Shown piece by piece: positions 49,689 through 57,749 of a stretch of 64,000 bases of DNA. The first letter of the stretch is position 1, and the number at the start of each line of letters is the position of its first letter. The notes beneath the pieces were generated by a model that saw nothing but the letters and a program-made list of their open reading frames with translations, searched no databases and was not told the origin of the DNA. The translations under genes and the position numbers were made by a program. The DNA lies in the NCBI GenBank assembly GCA_049334165.1, contig JBEGHD010000002.1; one strand, 5' to 3'. The stretch comes from JBEGHD01 sp049334165. Lineage in GTDB: Bacteria; Bacteroidota; Bacteroidia; Flavobacteriales_D; Sanyastnellaceae.

Positions 49689-50828
49689 ATGAACAAGGAT
49701 CAGTTTTACAAACAGCTCGAGCAGCCTCAGTTGCTTTCCCGCGATGACATCGATTCGTTGCAGGAGCTTGTAGAACAATACCCTTATTTTGCATCAGCCA
49801 GAGTCCTACTGGCCAAAGCGCTCCACAGCGCCAACGACCATCGTTTTGACGAAGCACTGCAGCAAGCAGCCGTTTTTGCCGGAGACCGCAAGGTGCTTTA
49901 CAATTTGGTGATGAAGGAAAACCTGAAGCAAAAAATCAGGGATGTAAACGAAGCGGTTTCGAAAGAAACTGAAGAGGTTGAAGAAGAAGTAGAAAAACAA
50001 ACTGAACCAGAGAATTCCGAGGTCTCTGACCAGGAGGAGATTGAGGCACAGGGTGAAACTGTTGTCGAAGAACCTTCAGAAAAAGAAGAAGGCACGGAGG
50101 TCGAGGTCAAAGAATTTGAGTCGTCTACTGAACTCGAAGAAGAGAAAGACGAAGATGTAGAAAAAGTTGAAAAACCCGATTCTGAAATAGAGGAGGATGA
50201 AGAGGAAGGTGAAAGCGAGCAGACGTACGATGAGTACGAGCAGGAAATTCTCTACGAGGCCATCAACAGCACTATTTCCAGAGAAGTAAGTGAAGATGAG
50301 GAGGAAGAGGATAAAGACGAAGCTCAAACCGCATCAAAGCCTGAAGGTTCTGTATCGGAGGTAGCCCCGGATAAAGAGACAGACGAGGTAAAAGAATCTG
50401 CCTCACCAACAAGTTATTCTGAATGGCTTAAGAAAAGAGCCAGAGAAATTCACTACCACGAAGATTCCGTGGAAGAGAAGGCATCTCAACAGAGCAAGAG
50501 CACCGTAGACCAGGCAGTAAACGCTGAACAAAAAGTTGCTGAAGAGGAGGGAAGTAATTCTCCAAGCCAAGACGAATTAATAGAGCGTTTTATTGAAAAA
50601 GAGCCGAAGATTACTCCCAAAAAGGCCGACATGTTTTCTTCGGAAAACCTTGCGAAGATGAGTGTCGTAGAGGACGAAAGTTTTGTAACAGAGACAATGG
50701 CGAAGATCTTTGCGAAGCAGGGCAATCTTCGCAAAGCTAAAAGGGCATATAAACTCTTGAGTTTGAAATATCCCGAAAAAAGCATTTATTTTGCAAACCA
50801 AATTAAAAAGCTGCAAGGCAAGAAATAA
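49689..50828 (+). CDS. Hypothetical acidic protein with TPR-like ends
   Basis: A 379-residue cytoplasmic-looking protein with no signal peptide. The N-terminal ~75 residues are helical (LQELVEQYPYFASARVLLAKAL resembles a TPR-like unit when split into its helices). The middle, about 90-240, is extremely Glu/Asp-rich and low in complexity. The C-terminal ~70 residues (AKIFAKQGNLRKAKRAYKLL, SLKYPEKSIYFANQIKKL) again look like a TPR hairpin. The gene is 1 bp from lptE and 17 bp before secG. Unknown role; position suggests a link to envelope or export. Confidence 0.75.
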   Translation: MNKDQFYKQLEQPQLLSRDDIDSLQELVEQYPYFASARVLLAKALHSANDHRFDEALQQAAVFAGDRKVLYNLVMKENLKQKIRDVNEAVSKETEEVEEEVEKQTEPENSEVSDQEEIEAQGETVVEEPSEKEEGTEVEVKEFESSTELEEEKDEDVEKVEKPDSEIEEDEEEGESEQTYDEYEQEILYEAINSTISREVSEDEEEEDKDEAQTASKPEGSVSEVAPDKETDEVKESASPTSYSEWLKKRAREIHYHEDSVEEKASQQSKSTVDQAVNAEQKVAEEEGSNSPSQDELIERFIEKEPKITPKKADMFSSENLAKMSVVEDESFVTETMAKIFAKQGNLRKAKRAYKLLSLKYPEKSIYFANQIKKLQGKK

Positions 50829-50845
50829 AATTAACTAAAGATATA

Positions 50846-51229
50846 ATGGGCACATTTATAATTGTTTTGATCGTGATTGTGGGTATTTTGCTCGGGTTGG
50901 TAATCCTTGTTCAAAACCCAAAAGGTGGAGGGTTGGCAACCGGATTTCAAGGTGCTACACAAATTGGCGGTGTCCAAAAAACAACCGATTTTCTTGAAAA
51001 AGCCACATGGATTTTGGGGATCGCACTTTTCGTTTTGTGCTTAGTTTCTGCTAAGTTCTACAGCGGCACTGGAGTGGCTGTTACTGAAGAGTCGGAATAC
51101 GGAGATGACAACGTGCCTCAGCAGACAGAGCAAACTCAAGGAGTTCCACAACAAAATGGAGCCGAAAATGCAGCTAACCCACTCCAAAATCAAGGAGGAG
51201 CTGATCAATCTACAGAAGAAGGTCAGTAG
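50846..51229 (+). CDS. secG: SecG, Sec translocase subunit
   Basis: A 127-residue membrane protein with two helices (IIVLIVIVGILLGLVILVQ and TWILGIALFVLCLVSA) around the conserved loop QNPKGGGLATGF. SecG aids SecYE and SecA in protein export. The C-terminal ~60 residues are a Gln/Asn/Glu-rich tail, longer than in E. coli but common in Bacteroidota. A terminator follows. Confidence 0.95.
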   Translation: MGTFIIVLIVIVGILLGLVILVQNPKGGGLATGFQGATQIGGVQKTTDFLEKATWILGIALFVLCLVSAKFYSGTGVAVTEESEYGDDNVPQQTEQTQGVPQQNGAENAANPLQNQGGADQSTEEGQ

Positions 51230-51257
51230 GCACTTTTTGTCAGTAAAGAAATTTGAA

Positions 51258-51295
51258 AAAATGTCAGTATGTCAATCATGCTGACATTTTTTTTT
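51258..51295 (+). terminator. Intrinsic terminator after secG
   Basis: A 14-bp arm (51258-51271, AAAATGTCAGTATG) pairs with CATGCTGACATTTT (51277-51290), with one G-U pair and a 5-nt loop, followed by a T-run to 51295. It separates the miaB-secG unit from groESL. Confidence 0.85.
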
Positions 51296-51413
51296 GCCCT
51301 TTGTGACCAATTGTCCTGATAAGTTTCTATTCGTCTGGTGGCACAATTTCTGACAAGCGACAACCGCGCAGATGCGCTTTGAAAATGTTTAACCTTTAAT
51401 AATTAAATAAAAC

Positions 51414-51689
51414 ATGTCAGTAAACGTAAAACCATTGGCAGATAGAGTGTTGGTGGAGCCAGCACCGGCCGAAGAGAAAACAGCCAGCGGAATCATTATT
51501 CCAGACTCGGCAAAAGAAAAGCCTCAGCGCGGAACTGTAGTTGCCGTTGGACCCGGTAAAAAAGATGAACCTACATCTGTGTCTGTTGGAGATAACGTTC
51601 TCTACGGGAAATTCTCTGGCACTGAGCTGAGCGTTGAAGGTAAAGATTACCTCATTATGCGCGAAGCTGACATTTTCGCAATTGTGTAA
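51414..51689 (+). CDS. groES: GroES co-chaperonin
   Basis: The 91-residue lid of the GroEL chamber, with KPLADRVLVEP at the start, the mobile loop EEKTASGIIIPDSAKEKPQ and the end MREADIFAIV. It forms a two-gene operon with groEL, 43 bp apart. No CIRCE element (TTAGCACTC-N9-GAGTGCTAA) was found upstream. A weak promoter candidate is TTTG at 51300-51303 with TAAGTTTC at 51320-51327, spacer 16. Confidence 0.97.
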   Translation: MSVNVKPLADRVLVEPAPAEEKTASGIIIPDSAKEKPQRGTVVAVGPGKKDEPTSVSVGDNVLYGKFSGTELSVEGKDYLIMREADIFAIV

Positions 51690-51732
51690 TTCAACACGAA
51701 TTTAATTAACGAACCAAAAAACTTAAGATAAA

Positions 51733-53376
51733 ATGGCAAAGGATATCAAATTTGACACAGCCGCCAGAAATAAACTCAAAGAAGGAGTTGACGCGCTGGC
51801 GAATGCGGTGAAAGTTACACTCGGACCTAAAGGTCGCAATGTCGTTATCGGCAAAAAATTCGGAGCACCATCTATCACAAAAGATGGTGTGTCTGTGGCT
51901 AAAGAAATTGAGCTCAAAGACCCTATCAAAAACATGGGAGCTCAAATGGTTAAAGAAGTAGCTTCTAAAACAGCGGACCTCGCTGGTGACGGAACTACAA
52001 CAGCCACTGTTCTTGCTCAGGCAATCGTAGCTGCAGGATTGAAAAACGTAGCTTCAGGAGCCAACCCAATGGATCTCAAGCGCGGAATCGACAAGGCTGT
52101 TCAAAAGGTAATTGAAGACCTCCGTGCGATCTCTACAGAGGTTGGAGACGACTTCGATAAAATCGAGCAGGTTGCAACTATCTCTGCCAACAACGACAAG
52201 AAAATTGGTGAGCTCATCGCTCGCGCAATGAAGAAAGCTGGTAAAGAGGGTGTGATCACTGTGGAAGAAGCAAAAGGAACTGAAGACGAACTGAAGACTG
52301 TTGAAGGAATGCAGTTCGATCGCGGTTACCTTTCTCCATATTTCGTGACCAACACAGAGAAGATGGAAGCTGACCTCGACAAGCCATACATTTTGATCTA
52401 CGACAAGAAGATCTCTCAAATGAAAGACCTTCTTCCAGTATTGGAAAAATCAGCTCAAACTGGCCGTCCGCTTTTGATTATTGCTGAGGATATTGATGGA
52501 GAAGCTCTTGCTACACTAGTAGTAAACAAAATCCGCGGTTCACTGAAAGTTGCTGCTGTTAAAGCTCCGGGCTTTGGAGACAGAAGAAAAGCAATGTTGC
52601 AGGATATCGCGGTTCTCACAGGTGGAACTGTTATCTCTGAAGAAACTGGTCTTAAGCTTGAAAACACTGAGCTTGCTGATCTTGGTCAGGCTGAGAAAAT
52701 CAGCATCGACAAAGACAACACTACCATCGTTAATGGTGAAGGTGACAAGAAGCAAATCCAGGAGCGCGTTGGACAAATCAAAGCGCAGATGGAAAACACA
52801 ACTTCTGACTACGACAAAGAGAAGCTTCAGGAGCGTCTTGCCAAGCTAGTTGGTGGTGTTGCTGTGATCTACGTTGGAGCAGCTTCAGAAATGGAGATGA
52901 AAGAGAAGAAAGACCGTGTGGATGATGCTCTTCACGCAACTCGCGCAGCTGTAGAAGAAGGAATCGTTCCTGGTGGTGGAGTTGCATACGTGCGCTCAGC
53001 CAAAGCTCTCGACAAACTGAAAGGTGAGAACCAGGACGAGACTACCGGAATCATGATCATCAGAAGAGCAATTGAAGAGCCAGTTCGCCAAATCGTATTT
53101 AACGCAGGTGGCGAAGGTGCAGTGATTGTTCAGAAAATCATTGACGGTAAAGGAGACTTCGGATACAACGCCCGCACAGAGCAGTTCGAAAACTTGTTCG
53201 AAGCTGGTGTAATTGACCCAACAAAAGTTTCTCGTGTGGCTCTTGAAAACGCTGCTTCAGTTGCCGGAATGCTACTCACTACGGAGTGTGTGATTTCTGA
53301 CATCGAAGAAGAAGATGACAACGCAGGTGGCGGAATGCCAGGTGGAATGCCAGGAGGCATGCCAGGCATGATGTAA
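51733..53376 (+). CDS. groEL: GroEL chaperonin
   Basis: A 547-residue 60-kDa chaperonin that folds proteins in an ATP-driven double ring. Landmarks are VTLGPKGRNVV, DGTTTATVLAQ (ATP site), AAVEEGIVPGGG, and the C-terminal GGM repeat GGGMPGGMPGGMPGMM lining the chamber. One copy in the window. A terminator follows 29 bp after the stop. Confidence 0.98.
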   Translation: MAKDIKFDTAARNKLKEGVDALANAVKVTLGPKGRNVVIGKKFGAPSITKDGVSVAKEIELKDPIKNMGAQMVKEVASKTADLAGDGTTTATVLAQAIVAAGLKNVASGANPMDLKRGIDKAVQKVIEDLRAISTEVGDDFDKIEQVATISANNDKKIGELIARAMKKAGKEGVITVEEAKGTEDELKTVEGMQFDRGYLSPYFVTNTEKMEADLDKPYILIYDKKISQMKDLLPVLEKSAQTGRPLLIIAEDIDGEALATLVVNKIRGSLKVAAVKAPGFGDRRKAMLQDIAVLTGGTVISEETGLKLENTELADLGQAEKISIDKDNTTIVNGEGDKKQIQERVGQIKAQMENTTSDYDKEKLQERLAKLVGGVAVIYVGAASEMEMKEKKDRVDDALHATRAAVEEGIVPGGGVAYVRSAKALDKLKGENQDETTGIMIIRRAIEEPVRQIVFNAGGEGAVIVQKIIDGKGDFGYNARTEQFENLFEAGVIDPTKVSRVALENAASVAGMLLTTECVISDIEEEDDNAGGGMPGGMPGGMPGMM

Positions 53377-53405
53377 TCATCTGGATTAAAAAGATAAAAA
53401 CGAAA

Positions 53406-53431
53406 GGCCGTCCGAAAGGATGGCCTTTTTT
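53406..53431 (+). terminator. Intrinsic terminator of groESL
   Basis: GGCCGTCC (53406-53413) pairs with GGATGGCC (53418-53425) around a GAAA tetraloop (one G-T pair), followed by six T. Confidence 0.88.
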
Positions 53432-53483
53432 GTTTAATCAGCCCTGCTTACATTTTTTGTATTTTAGAAATAAATATTTGGTT

Positions 53484-53681
53484 ATGCGACTAGAGCGAAA
53501 AGATGACGAAATCCTTATCCGACTTTCATCGGACATCGACCTGAAGGAACTTCAAAATCTTCTTGATTATTTAGAGTATCAGGAAAGTTCATATAAATCT
53601 AAAGCTAAACAGTCAGATGCTGATAGTCTGGCAGAAGAGGTCAATAAAAGCATTTGGTACAACTTTCAGTCGAAAAGATAG
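53484..53681 (+). CDS. Putative antitoxin of a PIN-domain TA pair
   Basis: The ATG at 53484 gives 65 residues starting MRLERKDDEILIRLSSDID; an upstream extension to 53430 overlaps the groEL terminator and is rejected. The protein is small and highly charged with a central helix (LKELQNLLDYLEYQE) and a C-terminal tail (EEVNKSIWYNFQSKR) likely to wrap the toxin. I see no classic AbrB, RHH or HTH DNA-binding motif. The stop is 5 bp before the GTG of a PIN-domain gene, the normal antitoxin-toxin layout. Confidence 0.72.
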   Translation: MRLERKDDEILIRLSSDIDLKELQNLLDYLEYQESSYKSKAKQSDADSLAEEVNKSIWYNFQSKR

Positions 53682-53686
53682 CAATC

Positions 53687-54139
53687 GTGAAGGTTGTTGT
53701 CGATTCGAATATCGTTTTCAGTGCTATTCTGAATACCAATAGCAAGGTCGGGCATCTGTTAATTAACGGAGCATCTTACTTCGATTTCTTCACAATTAAA
53801 CTTCTTGAAGATGAGGTTTATAAGCACAAGGCGAAAATTCAAGAAATATCTGGATTTTCTGAACGTCAATTTGAGAGAACCTACAAATTGATTACTTCAA
53901 AAATCACATTCCTTGATGAAGGGATTCTCTCTGAAAAAGAAATTTCTGAAACAATTGAAATAGTTTCAGAAATAGATGAAAATGATACTCTCTTTGTAGC
54001 TCTTGCCAATCATCTCGCTTGTCCACTTTGGACAGGTGATCTCAAACTAATCAAGGGTTTGAAGAGAAAATCCTACTCGAAACCTATTAAGACATCTGAA
54101 TTCAACGAAATCTTTCTCAATAAAGTGACGAGGTATTAA
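53687..54139 (+). CDS. PIN-domain ribonuclease toxin (VapC-like)
   Basis: The GTG at 53687 gives 150 residues starting MKVVVDSNIVFSAIL, a typical PIN N-terminus; the open frame starts 11 codons earlier inside the antitoxin gene. The acidic catalytic set is present: Asp6 (VVDSN), Glu in LLEDEV, Asp in ENDTLFVALA and Asp in WTGDLKLI. PIN toxins cut RNA, often tRNA or rRNA, when the antitoxin is degraded. The pair sits between groESL and gldA and reads as a solitary type II TA module. Confidence 0.82.
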   Translation: MKVVVDSNIVFSAILNTNSKVGHLLINGASYFDFFTIKLLEDEVYKHKAKIQEISGFSERQFERTYKLITSKITFLDEGILSEKEISETIEIVSEIDENDTLFVALANHLACPLWTGDLKLIKGLKRKSYSKPIKTSEFNEIFLNKVTRY

Positions 54140-54150
54140 AAACCGTTGGA

Positions 54151-55059
54151 TTATTTCGTCAATTCTTTGAAAACATCCTCAAGTCGTTGCTCTTTGCGGT
54201 TCATGGTGAGGACCGAATTTTCCTGGGACACTGCAAAATCGAAAATTCGTTGTCGTATGTCTTCTTCCGTGTTTGTCTGGATCGTCCAGTTGTTGTCTTT
54301 GACATTCACCGCGCTGGCAACTCCGTCAATTTGCAGGAGCTGGTTTTCTTCTACCGGTTTGCTGAATTCCACAAGAACTGTGTAGCCATTTCCCGAGAAG
54401 CGATGCGTCAGTCCTTCCGCGTCCTGGTCGGCTACGATTTTTCCTTTGTTGATGATGATCACGCGGTTGCAAATAGCCTCTACCTCCTGCATGATGTGAG
54501 TTGAGAGCATTACTGTTTTTTGCTTTCCAATTTCCGTGATCAGCTTTCTGATTTCTACCAGCTGATTGGGATCGAGTCCACTGGTAGGCTCATCGAGAAT
54601 TAAAACTTCAGGATCGTGAATCATGGCTTGTGCAAGGCCCACACGCTGGCGATATCCCTTACTCAACTCGCCAATTCGTTTGTTCTGTTCCACCTGAAGC
54701 CCCACGGTCTCAATCATTTCGGCAACGCGCTTCTTTAAGTTTGGAACGCGGTAAATACCACCCACAAAGTGCAAGTATTCTTTAACGTACATATCGAGGT
54801 AAAGTGGATTGTTCTCTGGCAGATACCCAACTCTTTTTCTCACTTCAATAGAGTTGGAAGTGACATCGTGACCGCAAACTTTTACATCGCCTTCGCTTTG
54901 CGGAATAAAGCATGTAATGATCTTCATCATCGTAGACTTTCCGGCACCGTTGGGTCCCAAAAAGCCAATCACTTCGCCCGAAGAAACTTCGAATGAAACG
55001 TTGTCAAGTGCTTTTTGCTTGCCGTAAAATTTGGTGACGTTCTTAGCGGATATCGACAT
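54151..55059 (-). CDS. gldA: GldA, gliding-associated ABC transporter ATPase
   Basis: A 302-residue ABC ATPase; the ATG at 55059 gives MSISAKNVTKFYGKQKALDN, and the frame open to 55098 is not needed. Walker A GPNGAGKST, the Q-loop region GYLPENNPLYLDMYV, signature LSKGYRQRVGLAQA, Walker B VLILDEPTSGLDPNQLVEI and the H-loop STHIMQEVEAICN are present. The GYLPENNPLYLDMYVKEYL and SGLDPNQLVEIRKLI segments match GldA as I recall it. GldA works with the membrane proteins GldF and GldG; neither is adjacent in this window. It could instead be a general efflux ABC ATPase. Confidence 0.8.
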   Translation of the reverse strand: MSISAKNVTKFYGKQKALDNVSFEVSSGEVIGFLGPNGAGKSTMMKIITCFIPQSEGDVKVCGHDVTSNSIEVRKRVGYLPENNPLYLDMYVKEYLHFVGGIYRVPNLKKRVAEMIETVGLQVEQNKRIGELSKGYRQRVGLAQAMIHDPEVLILDEPTSGLDPNQLVEIRKLITEIGKQKTVMLSTHIMQEVEAICNRVIIINKGKIVADQDAEGLTHRFSGNGYTVLVEFSKPVEENQLLQIDGVASAVNVKDNNWTIQTNTEEDIRQRIFDFAVSQENSVLTMNRKEQRLEDVFKELTK

Positions 55060-55137
55060 TTTGCAGGATTGAATTTTGACCAAAGGTAAGTGATGCAAAA
55101 GAAATTGCAGAAAACCAGAACTGTCTTTGTCCCGGGT

Positions 55138-55737
55138 TTATTTCATGTCTAAAAAGTGACCGAGAATTTTCTTCTTGGTTTCTAGGTACTTCGTGTTTTC
55201 TTTTCTGGCCTTAATTTCCAGTGGCAAGCGTTCCACAAGTTCTATCGAAGTGCTTTCAATCGCCTCAACTTTCTCTGGATTGTTGGTGAGCAATTTCATT
55301 TTTTGCACACCCAACTTCTCTAGAATAGCCACTGCGATATCGAAGTTGCGCATATCTTTCTGATGGCCTAAAGCGAGGTTTGCTTCAACGGTGTCCATTC
55401 CTTTGTCTTGAAGGTTGTAGGCCTTCATCTTTTCTACGAGGCCAATTCCGCGACCTTCCTGACGGAGATACACTAACACGCCACCTTTTTCACCAACGAT
55501 CTCCATGGACTTTTCGAGCTGTTCTCCACACTCGCAGCGGGCAGAAGAAAAAACGTCTCCCGTCATGCACTCCGAGTGGATTCTCACAATTTGCGTTTCC
55601 CCGGGATTGATCTCACCGTTGAACAAGACAATGTGTGGAAACTGCTCAAATTCACTCTTATAGGCAATCATGGTGAAGTTGCCGTGCTCAGTAGGCAAGT
55701 TGGTTCTTGCCAGCTCTTCCGCTTTTGTATGCGCCAC
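55138..55737 (-). CDS. ribA: GTP cyclohydrolase II (RibA)
   Basis: Opens GTP to the first riboflavin precursor, 2,5-diamino-6-ribosylamino-4(3H)-pyrimidinone 5'-phosphate. The 199 residues show the zinc site in VRIHSECMTGDVFSSARCECGEQL (cysteines in SEC and CECG, shown here in parts), then YLRQEGRGIGLVEKMKAY and LLTNNPEKVEA. It is the single-domain form, not fused to RibB. It lies divergently from rsgA; no FMN riboswitch was seen upstream. Confidence 0.95.
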   Translation of the reverse strand: MAHTKAEELARTNLPTEHGNFTMIAYKSEFEQFPHIVLFNGEINPGETQIVRIHSECMTGDVFSSARCECGEQLEKSMEIVGEKGGVLVYLRQEGRGIGLVEKMKAYNLQDKGMDTVEANLALGHQKDMRNFDIAVAILEKLGVQKMKLLTNNPEKVEAIESTSIELVERLPLEIKARKENTKYLETKKKILGHFLDMK

Positions 55738-55805
55738 TCCTGAAATAACTTTAATTTTGGAAGTTGAGAATTACCACAAATGTAGGGCGAAAAAGTTCTG
55801 CGGAG

Positions 55806-55813
55806 TAGTTTTG
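55806..55813 (+). promoter_or_regulatory. -7 box TAGTTTTG of rsgA
   Basis: Fits TAnnTTTG and lies 20 bp before the TTG start of rsgA, leaving a very short leader. Confidence 0.5.
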
Positions 55814-55833
55814 TAGCCATCAATCCCAATTTT

Positions 55834-56760
55834 TTGAAAAGAGGAACTGTCATAAAATCTACCGGAAAATGGTATGTCGTTAAAACTCCAGATGGAGAAT
55901 ATTTCGACTGCCGCATTCGCGGTAAATTTCGCACGGCCGGAATTAAAACCACTAATCCGCTAGCGGTGGGCGATGAGGTGAGTTTTGAACCTGAAGATGA
56001 TGAACGCGGAGTGATACAGGAAATTCACGACCGCAAGAATTATATCATTCGAAAATCGGTAAATCTCTCGAAGCGAGCGCACATCGTTGCAGCCAACGTA
56101 GACGTGGCATTTCTGGTTGTCACCATCAAAGAGCCTGACACTTCATTTGGTTTCATCGACAGGTTTTTAGTCACAGCCGAAGCATATCACATACCCACAG
56201 TGATCGTCCTCAACAAGGTCGATCGATTCAATGAGGAAGACCGAGAACGTGCTGATAAGCTGATCGAGATCTACTCGGAGATCGGTTATGAATGTCTGGA
56301 GACTTCTGTACCAGAAAAGCACAACATCGATAAGTTGAAAGAGCTGCTCAAAGATAAAACCAGCGTGGTTTCAGGTCACTCTGGTGTTGGGAAATCTTCG
56401 CTTCTTAATGCCGTTCAGCCGGGGTTAAAACTCAAAACGGCCGATGTTTCGGACTCGCATCACAAAGGACAACACACCACCACTTTCGCAGAAATGCACG
56501 AGCTAAAATTTGGAGGATACATCATCGACACTCCGGGAATAAAAGGGCTGGGAATTGTGGATGTACCCAAAGAGGAGCTGAGTCATTATTTTGTTGAGAT
56601 GAGAAATCTGCTCCCACACTGTAAATTTCATAACTGTGTGCACATCAACGAACCTGGCTGTGCAGTGAAAGATGCTTTGGCAGCCGAACTGATTGCAGAG
56701 TCGCGCTACAAGAGCTACTGGAACATGTATCACAATGACGATGAAAACCCTTACCGATAG
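55834..56760 (+). CDS. rsgA: RsgA (YjeQ), small-subunit ribosome assembly GTPase
   Basis: A 308-residue circularly permuted GTPase that checks late 30S assembly. It has an N-terminal OB fold (VIKSTGKWYVVKTPDGEYF, in part), G4 NKVDRFNEED before G1 GHSGVGKSSL, then the switch region GQHTTTFAEM and G3 DTPGIKGLG, and a zinc knuckle CKFHNCVHINEPGC. The start is a TTG; no in-frame ATG exists close upstream and the OB fold begins here. It abuts cysQ end to end. Confidence 0.95.
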   Translation: MKRGTVIKSTGKWYVVKTPDGEYFDCRIRGKFRTAGIKTTNPLAVGDEVSFEPEDDERGVIQEIHDRKNYIIRKSVNLSKRAHIVAANVDVAFLVVTIKEPDTSFGFIDRFLVTAEAYHIPTVIVLNKVDRFNEEDRERADKLIEIYSEIGYECLETSVPEKHNIDKLKELLKDKTSVVSGHSGVGKSSLLNAVQPGLKLKTADVSDSHHKGQHTTTFAEMHELKFGGYIIDTPGIKGLGIVDVPKEELSHYFVEMRNLLPHCKFHNCVHINEPGCAVKDALAAELIAESRYKSYWNMYHNDDENPYR

Positions 56761-57528
56761 TTAGCGGGCGAGAAAAGGTCCGTTTTTCAAATTTTTCCTG
56801 TTGTAAACCATCGGCTTCCCTGTAGCCAGGTCGATTAGTTCTTTTCCCGTTTCGGTCAGAAGAACCTGTCCTGCTGCCGTGTCCCACTCCATGCATGGGC
56901 TAAATCTCGGATAGCAGTCGGCAAGTCCATCGGCCAGGATGCAAAATTTAAGAGCGCTCGCGGATTTCACGAGTTTCAAATCCGGGTAATCATTTCTCAA
57001 TTCGTCCACATAGGCCTGAGTGCGCTTGTCGAGGTGAGAACGGCTCACTGTTACCCGGTAGGGGTGATCTCCGGTTTCATCTGGGAGTTTAATCGGATTT
57101 TCAGTATTTGAAAAGTCTGCTCGAAAAGCACCGTTTCCTCGAGATGCCCAATAAACTTTTTGATCTACGGGTAGAGCAATGACACCCAAAATCGGTACAC
57201 CATTTTCTACCAATGCGATGTTCACCGTAAACTCATTTCTACCGTGAATGAAAGCTCTCGTGCCGTCTAGTGGGTCCACTATCCAGAGCTTTTCCCAGTC
57301 CTTTCTCGTTTCAAAAGGAGCCTTTCTACCTTCTTCACTCAGCACCGGAAATTGGGTTTCCTCAAGATGCTGTTTGATCACACTGTGAGCTGCTTCATCA
57401 GCATCTGTCACCGGGCTCTCATCAGCTTTCAGCTCGATGGAGTAGTCCCCTTTTCTAACAGACATGATTTTTTTGGAAGCCTCAATGGCAGCTAGCAGAG
57501 CGAGTTGAGTGTGCGATTCCATTTTCAT
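56761..57528 (-). CDS. cysQ: CysQ-like 3'(2'),5'-bisphosphate nucleotidase
   Basis: Hydrolyses PAP (and PAPS) to AMP (and APS), preventing PAP build-up during sulfur assimilation. In 255 residues (ATG 57528; an ATG at 57522 is also possible) the inositol-phosphatase superfamily motifs are complete: DADEAAH, LSEEG, VDPLDGTRAF and EWDTAAGQVLL. EEGRKAPFETRKDWEKLW, seen in part, and family length fit CysQ. Convergent with and abutting rsgA; unrelated in function to the sulfur module at 15 kb except in general theme. Confidence 0.9.
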   Translation of the reverse strand: MKMESHTQLALLAAIEASKKIMSVRKGDYSIELKADESPVTDADEAAHSVIKQHLEETQFPVLSEEGRKAPFETRKDWEKLWIVDPLDGTRAFIHGRNEFTVNIALVENGVPILGVIALPVDQKVYWASRGNGAFRADFSNTENPIKLPDETGDHPYRVTVSRSHLDKRTQAYVDELRNDYPDLKLVKSASALKFCILADGLADCYPRFSPCMEWDTAAGQVLLTETGKELIDLATGKPMVYNRKNLKNGPFLAR

Positions 57529-57563
57529 CCGGTGCGAAGATAACACTTGAGAGCTCTTATGGT

Positions 57564-57593
57564 TTTGGGCTGGCTTTTTAATTAATACCTTTG
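57564..57593 (+). promoter_or_regulatory. Promoter of the thiamin-transport leader (TTTG-N18-TACCTTTG)
   Basis: TTTG at 57564-57567 and TACCTTTG at 57586-57593 with an 18-nt spacer form the best two-element Bacteroidota promoter in the window. Transcription should start near 57600, just at the 5' edge of the riboswitch. Confidence 0.8.
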
Positions 57594-57600
57594 CGCCATC

Positions 57601-57675
57601 TCAACAGGGGTGCCCTATACAACGGGCTGAGATCATACCCTTTGAACCTGGCCGGGTAATTCCGGTAAGGGAGCA
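57601..57675 (+). ncRNA. TPP (thi-box) riboswitch
   Basis: The TPP aptamer is recognised by GGGGTGCCC, the paired GGGCTGAGA (CTGAGA at 57627-57632), ATACCC, GAACCTGG (57644-57651), CCGG/CCGG pairing and GGTAAGGGAG at the end. It binds thiamin pyrophosphate and lowers expression of the gene behind it. The 75-nt stretch from the aptamer to the receptor ATG has no obvious terminator hairpin with a T-run, so control may be at translation (inference). Confidence 0.95.
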
Positions 57676-57749
57676 AGGTTAAATAATTAATTAAAGCGGG
57701 AGTTCCCTGTGCTCGCGTGGTTATTTAACATCAAAATTCATTTTAAATC

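Noticed and set aside
51230..51413. CIRCE or other HrcA site upstream of groES
   Set aside because: No TTAGCACTC-N9-GAGTGCTAA or near match is present; only a secG terminator and a weak promoter candidate were found.
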